From: JAIBAI01 sp044238875
GTDB taxonomy: Bacteria; Bacteroidota; Bacteroidia; M30B66
Assembly (NCBI GenBank): GCA_044238875.1
Contig: JBIICM010000003.1
Coordinates: 1-43,153, forward strand
DNA length: 43,153 nucleotides
Reading direction: 5' to 3'
Shown: one piece after another, positions 9,200 to 16,193 of the stretch
How the letters are laid out: each line of letters opens with the position of its first letter
Position numbering within the stretch: the stretch's first letter is position 1
Translations under genes and position numbers: made by a program
The notes under the pieces: generated by a model
The model's input: only the letters and a program-made list of their open reading frames with translations
The model's database searches: none
Told to the model about the DNA's origin: nothing

Positions 9200-9226
9200 T
9201 TGACAAGTTAAATGGTAATATCTTTG
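9200..9226 (+). promoter_or_regulatory. promoter for the M23 peptidase gene
   Basis: This is the best promoter in the window: TTG (9200-9202) and TATCTTTG (9219-9226) with 16 nt between, matching the Bacteroidota -33 TTG and -7 TAnnTTTG pattern. The start of transcription would be near 9232. The element overlaps the 5' region of the divergent YkgJ gene, so the two may affect each other. Confidence 0.65.
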
Positions 9227-9290
9227 TCGGATTCGGGATGTAAAGTTACTTTTGGCAATCATTCATCCGCACCAAAAAAATAAAAAGCCT

Positions 9291-10193
9291 TTGATACGGC
9301 ATTTTTCAGCCATTGTTTGCCTGTTGCTAATTGCAAACACTTATTCGGCAGGGGCTTTTGTCACTGATCCTCCGGATACTATTCCGCCATCACTCAGGTT
9401 TATGGCATCTGATGATGAATCAGATGAAACGGAAGAAGACTTTGGCGAGCTTGAGGATGTTGCTGAATGTTTGATCCGTAATTGCGATATTTATTCGGTT
9501 TGGGATACTACCCGGATAAATCCCTATGGCGTTGATTTGCGTCAGAAAAAGGACACCACCCTGATCAGGCTTTTTACCGATAAAAACTGCGATTATTCAC
9601 ATCCGGTATGCGGGGAAGTAACCTCCGACTTTGGTTTCAGAAGGCACCGTTACCATTATGGAATTGATATCAACCTTGAAACGGGTGATGCCGTGCTGAA
9701 TGCTTTTGAGGGTACAGTGCGTGTTGCTAAATACAGTCCTACATACGGTTATTATGTGATTGTAAGGCATCTCAACGGTCTTGAAACGCTTTATGCGCAT
9801 TTGTCGTCCATTCTTACTGCGCCGGGGCAGTACCTGCAGGCCGGTGATGTGCTTGGACTTGGCGGAAATACAGGCAGATCAAGAGGGTCGCACCTTCACT
9901 TTGAGGTGCGTTTTCTGGGGCAGCAAATAAATCCGCGCGACCTTATTTCATTTGAGGAGTACGCCTGCCTGAATCCAGAAATTGCCATTCACTCAAAACG
10001 CTTTGATTATTTAAAGGAGGTTGAAGTACAAAAGGCATCCATAGCTGCCAGGAAATACTACAAGGTGCGAAGGGGTGATACTTTGCTAAGAATTGCAAAA
10101 AGAAACCGCACAACCGTTGCGAAACTCTGTAAACTGAACCGTATTGGTAAAAGAACGGTTTTAAGGCCCGGCCGTAAATTACGTGTTGCCTGA
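9291..10193 (+). CDS. M23 metallopeptidase with C-terminal LysM domain
   Basis: This is a peptidoglycan hydrolase of the lysostaphin/LytM type that should cut peptide cross-links in the periplasm. A signal peptide covers residues 1-22 and an acidic linker follows. The zinc site is HxxxD at 122-126 (HYGID) and HLH at 201-203, with another conserved His at 170 (YAHLSS). A LysM carbohydrate-binding domain spans about 254-299 (YKVRRGDTLLRIAKRN). No ATG exists near the start. I chose TTG 9291 because it gives a compact signal peptide after an A-rich leader. TTG 9252 would add 13 residues. The 3' end overlaps the convergent MFS gene by 15 nt. All catalytic residues are present, so the enzyme is probably active. 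Confidence 0.92.
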   Translation: MIRHFSAIVCLLLIANTYSAGAFVTDPPDTIPPSLRFMASDDESDETEEDFGELEDVAECLIRNCDIYSVWDTTRINPYGVDLRQKKDTTLIRLFTDKNCDYSHPVCGEVTSDFGFRRHRYHYGIDINLETGDAVLNAFEGTVRVAKYSPTYGYYVIVRHLNGLETLYAHLSSILTAPGQYLQAGDVLGLGGNTGRSRGSHLHFEVRFLGQQINPRDLISFEEYACLNPEIAIHSKRFDYLKEVEVQKASIAARKYYKVRRGDTLLRIAKRNRTTVAKLCKLNRIGKRTVLRPGRKLRVA

Positions 10194-11486
10194 AAGCCGG
10201 CTGTCCATTTTAGAAAGCTTGTGTAAGGTGAGATAGCCGCCCAGAAAAAACAGGCCGAGTAAAACAATAGCCATTCGCATTGAACCGGTGAGTGTTTCGA
10301 GCAAACCAAACAGGAAAGTTCCGGTAACCACTGCGAGTTTTTCAACCACATCGTAAAAGCTGAAATAAGATGTTGTGTCTTTTGTGGGCGGTAAAAGGCG
10401 GGCATAGGTTGAACGGGTAAGCGCCTGTACGGCTCCCATAACCAGGCCTACTGCCGAAGCCAAAGCAATGAATGAGGCTGCTGAGCCCACCGCAAGAGCT
10501 GCAATGCATATAAGAATCCAGATTATAACAGCTGTTTTTAATGTTGTTATATTACCCCATTTTGCTGATATTCTGGCAAAAAGAAGCGCACCGGCAATAC
10601 CGAGTACCTGAATCAGCAGTACAGTTGGTATCAGAATCTGGTCGTTGAGCCCTATTTCCTTTTTTGCAAAATTGGCGGCCATGTACATAATGGTAAGCAC
10701 TGACATGATAATCAGGAAAAAGGCCAGCAGAAAAATCTGCAATGAAGGGATGCTTTTGAATTCTTTCCAAACTTTCAGCAATTCTTTATATCCGTTGAGC
10801 AGCGGGTTGCGGATATTTTTTCTTGCATTGAGCCTCGAAGGAAGGTAATTAAAGGGAATCAGGGCAAACAGTCCCCACCATAAACCCACGGTAACAAAGC
10901 TGATTCGTGCTGCCATTGCTTTATCAGGAATGCCAAAAGCAGTGGGGTGCAGCATCATAATAATATTGATCAGCAGCAGGATCATTGATCCGGTATAGCC
11001 AAGTGCGAACCCTCTGGCTGAGATTCGGTCTTCATGCCCATCAGGAGCGATCTCCGGTAACCATGCGTTATAGTAAACCAGTCCGCCTGTGTAGCCAATA
11101 CTTGCCATGGCGAAAGCAAAGATGCCCAGTTCAAGATGCTGCTTGTCGAAAAAGTATAAAAGCATGCAGCCTCCTGCCCCCAGATAGGTGAAAAATTGCA
11201 TAAAAAGTTTGCGCCTGCCTGTATAATCAGCGACGGAGGAGAGAAGGGGCGAAATGCAGGCCACGAAAAGAAAGGCGAATGAAACGGTCCAGGCATAAAG
11301 GCTGGTGTTTACCATGCTGAAACCCATAAAGTTAACAATGCCATCCCCGTTTCCTTTTGTAACGCCTGAATAGTAGGCTGGTAAAATTGCGGAGGTAATG
11401 CTTAGCTGAAATGCAGAATTGGCCCAGTCATAGAAAGTCCATGCCCTGATTATTTTCTGATTGCCTTTCAGCTTTTCTGAAGCCAT
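10179..11486 (-). CDS. MFS transporter, UMF1/Atg22-like family
   Basis: The product has 435 residues and about twelve membrane helices. The N-terminal segment TFYDWANSAFQLSI is diagnostic of the UMF1 group (related to yeast Atg22), and the A-like motif DYTGRRK follows helix 2. Atg22 exports amino acids from the vacuole, but bacterial members have no firm substrate. Near the end, RSTYARLLPPTKDTTSYFSFYDV is another conserved UMF1 segment. It is transcribed leftward. Its 3' end overlaps the M23 gene by 15 nt, and the next gene upstream on its strand is the bifunctional nuclease after 51 nt. Confidence 0.9.
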   Translation of the reverse strand: MASEKLKGNQKIIRAWTFYDWANSAFQLSITSAILPAYYSGVTKGNGDGIVNFMGFSMVNTSLYAWTVSFAFLFVACISPLLSSVADYTGRRKLFMQFFTYLGAGGCMLLYFFDKQHLELGIFAFAMASIGYTGGLVYYNAWLPEIAPDGHEDRISARGFALGYTGSMILLLINIIMMLHPTAFGIPDKAMAARISFVTVGLWWGLFALIPFNYLPSRLNARKNIRNPLLNGYKELLKVWKEFKSIPSLQIFLLAFFLIIMSVLTIMYMAANFAKKEIGLNDQILIPTVLLIQVLGIAGALLFARISAKWGNITTLKTAVIIWILICIAALAVGSAASFIALASAVGLVMGAVQALTRSTYARLLPPTKDTTSYFSFYDVVEKLAVVTGTFLFGLLETLTGSMRMAIVLLGLFFLGGYLTLHKLSKMDSRLSGNT

Positions 11487-11537
11487 CCGGGCTGCATTGA
11501 TTTTTTATAATTGCTGTGGCCTGAAAAAATGTGGTTG

Positions 11538-12137
11538 TCAGGTTCGTTTGGCCAGTTCGTCTCTGATTTTGCCGGCTCTTTCATAGGCTTCATCCTCAAT
11601 GGCGGCTTTTAACTGTTCTTTGAGTTCTTCTTTTGAAAGCCGGCTCAGGTCATTTACATTCGCTCCAGTTTCTTCCGGTTCTTTGGTTTGGGCAGCAGTG
11701 AGTGCTTTTTCAATGGAATGTTCTTCTTCAATCAAAACACCGGCAGCGCTGAGAATAAATTCGTAGGTGTAAATCGGGCATTTAAATCTTACCGCCAGGG
11801 CAATGGCATCGCTGGTCCTTGCATCAACTTCCACCTCGTTGGCACCATCCATCCTGCAGATAAGTTTGGCATGAAAAATACCATCAACAAGGTTGTAAAT
11901 GATCACCTCTGAAACGGTGATCAAAAAGGCTTCAGCGAACGATTTGAAAAGATCATGCGTGAGCGGCCGGTCGGGCTGCATTTTTTCAAGTTCTATGGCA
12001 ATGGCCTGTGCCTCAAACCCTCCGATGATAATAGGCAATCGGCGGCGCCCTGCAGCCTCACTCAATACAAGTGCGTAGGCTCCGCTTTGGGTCTGGCTAT
12101 ATGATAAGCCGGATATTTCAAGTTTAATTTTTTTCAT
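11538..12137 (-). CDS. bifunctional nuclease family protein (DUF151) with UVR motif
   Basis: The product has 199 residues. The N-terminal DUF151 domain spans about 1-130 (LPIIIGGFEAQAIAIELE, DARTSDAIALAVRFKCPIY). A UVR motif lies at the C terminus (about 160-197, LKAAIEDEAYERAGKIRDEL), of the kind that binds partner proteins in UvrB and ClpC. Archetypes of the family have reported DNase/RNase activity. I start at ATG 12137 because the first eight codons of the longer frame run through a palindrome and are not conserved. It follows etfA on the same strand after 46 nt, an order often seen in Bacteroidota, which suggests a shared transcript whose logic is unclear. Confidence 0.9.
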   Translation of the reverse strand: MKKIKLEISGLSYSQTQSGAYALVLSEAAGRRRLPIIIGGFEAQAIAIELEKMQPDRPLTHDLFKSFAEAFLITVSEVIIYNLVDGIFHAKLICRMDGANEVEVDARTSDAIALAVRFKCPIYTYEFILSAAGVLIEEEHSIEKALTAAQTKEPEETGANVNDLSRLSKEELKEQLKAAIEDEAYERAGKIRDELAKRT

Positions 12138-12144
12138 CCTTTGC

Positions 12145-12159
12145 GTACCTTGAAGGTAC
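12145..12159. promoter_or_regulatory. 15-bp palindrome ahead of the bifunctional nuclease gene
   Basis: GTACCTTGAAGGTAC is a perfect palindrome with 7-nt arms about one central base. It lies 7 nt before the ATG at 12137 and within the gap between etfA and the nuclease gene. It could be an operator for a dimeric regulator or a short hairpin near the ribosome site. There is no T run, so it is not a terminator. Confidence 0.4.
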
Positions 12160-12183
12160 AAAAAAATGTTTACTTCTGCCTGA

Positions 12184-13161
12184 TTATTGGGCTAATTTTA
12201 ATTTTTTAAATGCTTCAGTTAATTTCGGTACGATTTCGAAGGCATCGCCCACAATACCATAGTCAGCTGCTTTAAAAAAGGGTGCTTCAGGGTCTTTATT
12301 GATCACCACAATCACCTTTGAGCCATTAACGCCAGCCAGGTGTTGAATGGCTCCTGAAATTCCAATGGCAATATAGAGGTTGGGTCGGATGGCAGTACCT
12401 GTTTGTCCCACATGCTCATGGTGGGGTCTCCATCCGATATCGGCAACCGGACGAGAGCAGGCAGTAGCAGCACCGATTACGGAGGCCAGTTCTTCAACCA
12501 TCCCCCAGTTTTCCGGGCCTTTGAGACCTCTTCCGGCAGAAACTACCATCTCAGCTTCAGTAAGTGGTATTTCACCATCTTTTTCAGTTTTACTGAAGCT
12601 GACACTTGTAAGCGGAGCATATTTACCTGAATCATCCTGAAACTGCTCAACTTTGGCAATGCCTTCCTTACTGATGGGGGCCAGGGCATTGGGCAGCAGT
12701 GTGATAATTTTAACAGGGGTGGTTATTTCGATATCTGCAAAGGCTTTGCCCGAAAAAACATTTTTACGCACGATAAATCCATTGCCTGTGTCGGGAAGGC
12801 TGATTGCGCCTGAAACCAAACCTGCGCGCAGCCTTGCCGAAACTCTTGGAGCTACCGCTCTTCCGAGGTTATCATGTGAAAAAACAATGACCTTGCAGCC
12901 GGTTTTTTCGGCAAAGTCACCGATAAGTGCGGCATAGGCGGCGGCATCTACCTTTTCAAGTGCCTGCTGATCAATATTGATTATGCTGGATGCCCCAAAT
13001 GCACCTGCCTTTGACAAATCAGCCTCAGCTGCCCTTCCGAAGGCAAGAACGGTTGTGGTACCCTGTGTCTGCTCAGCAACACGGTTACCGTATGAAATGG
13101 CTTCAAGTGAGGCTTTTTTATAGCTGCCTCTCGATAATTCGGCAATTACGAGTACTGACAT
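12184..13161 (-). CDS. etfA: electron transfer flavoprotein alpha subunit
   Basis: EtfA and EtfB form the FAD-containing heterodimer that passes electrons from acyl-CoA and other dehydrogenases toward the quinone pool. The 325-residue product has an N-terminal ETF domain (1-190). Its C-terminal FAD-binding domain carries the signatures CSRPVADIGWRPHHEHVGQ near 241 and GISGAIQHLAGVNGSKVIV, then INKDPEAPFFKAADYGIVGD, which are typical of EtfA. It starts 6 nt after the etfB stop codon, so the pair is one transcription unit. No fused or missing domain is seen. Confidence 0.96.
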   Translation of the reverse strand: MSVLVIAELSRGSYKKASLEAISYGNRVAEQTQGTTTVLAFGRAAEADLSKAGAFGASSIINIDQQALEKVDAAAYAALIGDFAEKTGCKVIVFSHDNLGRAVAPRVSARLRAGLVSGAISLPDTGNGFIVRKNVFSGKAFADIEITTPVKIITLLPNALAPISKEGIAKVEQFQDDSGKYAPLTSVSFSKTEKDGEIPLTEAEMVVSAGRGLKGPENWGMVEELASVIGAATACSRPVADIGWRPHHEHVGQTGTAIRPNLYIAIGISGAIQHLAGVNGSKVIVVINKDPEAPFFKAADYGIVGDAFEIVPKLTEAFKKLKLAQ

Positions 13162-13167
13162 GATGTG

Positions 13168-13905
13168 TTAAATGATTTTGGCTTCGGTATGAAGCAGTTC
13201 AACAAGATGCTCAACTTGGTCGGGACTAACCAGTTTAACAGAAGATTTTGGTGCCGGAAGGCTGAATTTTTTTACTTTTACAAGAGCGGGAGCCATGCCC
13301 TGAATGACTTCTATTGTTTTTGTTCTGGCAGCCATAATACCCCGCATATTAGGGATGCGTGCTTCTGCCATTCCTTTTGCAGCACTGATAACGCAGGGCA
13401 GGGGAGAGGTGATTTTTTCAACACCGCCTTCTGCGGGTATTTCAAGGAGGACTTTTCCCTGTTCAATATCAAGTTTGGAGGCCAGCGATACAAAAGGCCA
13501 TTGCAGCAACTCGGCTAACATTCCGCCTACTTCCGAGCCATTATAGTCAATTGTCTCCTTGCCGGTCAGGATGAGGTTGTAACCTTTATCCTGTGCGTAG
13601 GCAGCTATGGCTGAAGCTACCCCATAGGCATCTTCGGGGTTTGTATCAATCCTGATGGCATCATCAGCACCAATGGCAAGCGCTTTTCTGATTACAGGTT
13701 CTACAGCGGCAGTGCCAACTGTTATAATGCTCACCTGAGCGCCAAGGGTTTCTTTTATTTCAAGTGCCCTCACCAGGGCATACCACTCGTCGTAAGGATT
13801 AACAATGAATTGTACTTTGTCTTCGTTAAACCGCGTATCGTTGTCAACGAATGAAATTTTCGAGGTAGTGTCAGGCGCCTGACTAATGCAAACTAAAATT
13901 TTCAT
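13168..13905 (-). CDS. etfB: electron transfer flavoprotein beta subunit
   Basis: The product is 245 residues, the usual EtfB size. It starts MKILVCISQAPDTTSKISF, followed by NPYDEWYALVRALEIKE, the conserved EtfB region that contacts AMP and the alpha subunit. Near the end, the PNMRGIMAARTKTIEV segment matches the EtfB recognition loop used to dock partner dehydrogenases. It is the first gene of etfB-etfA-nuclease and has a TAACTTTG promoter-like box 18 nt upstream. No partner dehydrogenase or ETF:quinone oxidoreductase gene lies in the window, so the electron donor is unknown. Confidence 0.96.
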   Translation of the reverse strand: MKILVCISQAPDTTSKISFVDNDTRFNEDKVQFIVNPYDEWYALVRALEIKETLGAQVSIITVGTAAVEPVIRKALAIGADDAIRIDTNPEDAYGVASAIAAYAQDKGYNLILTGKETIDYNGSEVGGMLAELLQWPFVSLASKLDIEQGKVLLEIPAEGGVEKITSPLPCVISAAKGMAEARIPNMRGIMAARTKTIEVIQGMAPALVKVKKFSLPAPKSSVKLVSPDQVEHLVELLHTEAKII

Positions 13906-13922
13906 GAACTGAATTCGGGCTG

Positions 13923-13930
13923 CAAAGTTA
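13923..13930 (-). promoter_or_regulatory. putative -7 promoter box for etfBA
   Basis: Read on the minus strand this is TAACTTTG, a full match to TAnnTTTG. The start of transcription would be near 13917, about 12 nt before the etfB ATG. A clear TTG -33 element is not visible at the usual distance. Confidence 0.5.
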
Positions 13931-14022
13931 GAAAAAAATGCTTCAGCTGCCGACTGTAAGAATTCGGAAGAAACAAACCCGGTAATTTGAAACCATTAAA
14001 GCCTGATCAGGTAAAATAGATC

Positions 14023-14226
14023 ATGAAAAATAAGAAATCCGGCGCTGATCTCCCAATTACACAAGCCCTTTATTTGGTAAATGATTCACAGCTTCCGGGG
14101 AAATCGCCCGGGCTGCCGGATGTTTATAGGGAAGAGCGGCTGGATGAAGAACAATTATCCGCAATTAATCTACTGAAAATCAAGACGGAAGAACTTAGGG
14201 TGCTTCTTAATCAACAGGATAATTAA
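14023..14226 (+). CDS. small hypothetical protein
   Basis: The product is 67 residues and starts at an ATG in an A-rich context. It is soluble, mixed in charge, with no signal peptide or membrane segment. The second half (EEQLSAINLLKIKTEELRVLLNQQD) should form an amphipathic helix, possibly a short coiled coil. It lies between the divergent etfB promoter and tRNA-Ser, 43 nt before the tRNA. I recognise no family. Codon use looks like that of the neighbours, which argues for a real gene, but the length leaves doubt. Confidence 0.5.
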   Translation: MKNKKSGADLPITQALYLVNDSQLPGKSPGLPDVYREERLDEEQLSAINLLKIKTEELRVLLNQQDN

Positions 14227-14269
14227 AATTTTTATTCAATTTTCATTTCGGATTATTACTTTTGCCCCC

Positions 14270-14475
<206 letters not shown>

Positions 14476-14501
14476 AAGCCCCCCACCCGGGATCATGAAA
14501 T

Positions 14502-14518
14502 AATCCCTCTCTCTCCGC
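14502..14518 (+). repeat. att-like direct repeat, copy 2
   Basis: This is an exact second copy of the 17-bp tRNA-Ser 3' end, lacking the rest of the tRNA. It overlaps a small palindrome GGGATCATG-A-AATAATCCC at 14489-14507. Two ATTTAGTCCA direct repeats at 14573-14582 and 14584-14593 follow, and could be arm-type integrase sites. Confidence 0.65.
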
Positions 14519-15299
14519 TGATACATCCCTTAATTGTTTGATAATAAACGATTAAGGGATTTTCATTTTTGCATTTAGTCCATATTTAGTCCACATTTTT
14601 ATATTCTGTTCAAGAGGGATAGCTTCCGACTCAATATTTCCACCTTCCAAAAATATTGGATAATAAACTCCGGCTGCTTGGTAAATGACTTAACATAAAA
14701 GGCTAAATCCCCCCATAAAAGAGCATGTATTCCTTTTTTCCACCCTTACATCACATCATTTATCTAATTCCCTTTGCTTATTTTGCTGCTTCGGTTCTGA
14801 AATTATAGCTATGTACCATTGATGAATCGCTATTCCAACGATAATTGCTGCAAGAACAATAAAGAATTGCTGACCGTCTTTTTAAATATGTTTTTTTTGG
14901 GGGGTAGTGTGCGTATTACGGTGGCATAGCCCCCCTTTTCCGGGAAGCTGCTCCCCTGAGATTGATTAAGGTTAGGAAAAATAGGTTTAGAAGCTATGCA
15001 CCTTAAAGCGTTGTATAAACCGGAAAAAGTTTGAAAGGTACGCACCGTGTTATTCGTGGCGGCAGCTTGGGGGCAATTCCGGAGCAAACCACCGATAATG
15101 GATACATTAAATAATCAACGCTTAGAAATGTGGCCACAGGAAACTTACTAACCAAGCATTTATTATGAGTTCAAACAGCCAGTGTCTTCCATCGATGAAA
15201 TCTTTTATTAAAAAATCTATAGCTTATTTCAATCTTTCTTTTTTACTATAATTGCGTCTTATAACAACTGATTGAAATTTTTTAAATAAGCATTTTAAA
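14519..15299. other. non-coding remnant region, 781 bp
   Basis: I see no convincing gene here. It holds a strong hairpin at 14525-14560, two ATTTAGTCCA repeats, and an AT-rich stretch to about 14890. A more GC-balanced block at 14899-15110 includes GGGGGGTA (14899-14906) facing TAGCCCCCC (14927-14935). A leftward 85-codon frame at 14830-15087 has no signal, motif or convincing start. Before the 15300 gene there is an AT-rich leader with TATAATTG near 15246, one base off the -7 consensus. The region is probably the decayed end of an element integrated at tRNA-Ser. Confidence 0.5.
14525..14560. terminator. strong hairpin with T-rich tail
   Basis: The 15-nt arms ATCCCTTAATTGTTT and AAACGATTAAGGGAT pair with one G-U over a 6-nt loop and are followed by TTTCATTTTT. 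It could terminate anything read from the tRNA-Ser side, or mark the end of an integrated element, because it lies right after the second tRNA-tail copy. Confidence 0.6.
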
Positions 15300-16145
15300 A
15301 TGAAAAACATAAAAAACCTGTTTGGTTCAATTATCCCATTTTTAATCACTTCCTGTATGTCATCATCATATTTTCAGGTTTATCGGGCCGCAAGTTCAGG
15401 AGATATGACCGCCAAAGACAATTTTCTGGTTTTTGAAGATGAAAATTGCACAGTTTCTTATGACTTATGGGATGATGGTGGAAATATGGGGTTTCAATTT
15501 TACAATAAATCGGATAAAGATATCTACCTGAATTTGGATGAAAGTTTCTTCATACTCAATGGCATAGCTAACAATTATTTTAAAAATAGAATATTTACAA
15601 GCAGTGCAAGTACTGGTTCGACAGCTACTACAGGGGCTACCACATCTAAATCGGTAACAGGTTTTAATTACTTAAATTTGATTCAAACAAATCGCATTTC
15701 ATCAATAAACACCGTGGGCATCATGTCTTCTTCAGGTTTTTCCGTTTCTTATAATGAGGAGAAAATAATATGTATACCATCAAAAACCTCAAAAATTATC
15801 TCTGAGTACAAAATTTCTGATGAAATTTTTAGGGATTGTGATTTACTGAGGTATCCAAGTCCACGACAGGTTAGATCAATTCAATTTTCAAAAGAACAGA
15901 GTCCATTGGTATTTAGTAATAGAATTGCTTATACGATTGGAAAAAATGGCACGCTGATAAAATTTGAAAATGAATTCTTTGTAAAGGAAGTATCAAATTT
16001 ACCGGAAAGTGAAATGTTTGAAAATAAATACGATGAGTATTGCGGGCAGAGTAGCTTGTATATGCAAACATATTTTAAAAATGTTGCAGCTGATAAGTTC
16101 TACATCAGGTATTCAAAGCGTCAGAATGAGGCATGGCTTCACTAA
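15300..16145 (+). CDS. AT-rich accessory lipoprotein, function unknown
   Basis: The product is 281 residues. It has a lipoprotein signal (residues 1-18) with lipobox ITSC and Cys 19 as the lipidated residue, so it should sit in the envelope facing the periplasm or outside. The body has a beta-rich start (NFLVFEDENCTVSYDLWDDGG, then FQFYNKSDKDIYLNL), a Ser/Thr-rich low-complexity segment near 100-120 and no enzyme motif. Similar hypothetical lipoproteins occur in accessory regions of Bacteroidota. Base composition is clearly more AT-rich than the genes around it, and it sits just after the tRNA-Ser att-like site, which suggests horizontal acquisition. Function unknown. Confidence 0.8.
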   Translation: MKNIKNLFGSIIPFLITSCMSSSYFQVYRAASSGDMTAKDNFLVFEDENCTVSYDLWDDGGNMGFQFYNKSDKDIYLNLDESFFILNGIANNYFKNRIFTSSASTGSTATTGATTSKSVTGFNYLNLIQTNRISSINTVGIMSSSGFSVSYNEEKIICIPSKTSKIISEYKISDEIFRDCDLLRYPSPRQVRSIQFSKEQSPLVFSNRIAYTIGKNGTLIKFENEFFVKEVSNLPESEMFENKYDEYCGQSSLYMQTYFKNVAADKFYIRYSKRQNEAWLH

Positions 16146-16193
16146 GTAATATCCAATCAGTGGCTCCGGCTTCGAATAACCAAAAAAGGTTCA

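Noticed and set aside
3893..9272. TTCATCCGCAC is shared by the end of tRNA-Leu (3893-3903) and 9262-9272, and could be att sites flanking an island.
   Set aside because: The match is only 11 bp, and the interval holds core genes such as trigger factor. Chance or a shared tRNA-like tail is more likely than integration.
10058..10405. Open frame of 115 codons over the M23/MFS overlap.
   Set aside because: It lies opposite the LysM region and inside the MFS gene in another frame; no independent evidence.
14830..15087. Leftward 85-codon open frame in the non-coding block.
   Set aside because: No signal, motif or good start, and it crosses the G6/C6 hairpin. It looks like chance coding in a GC-balanced patch.
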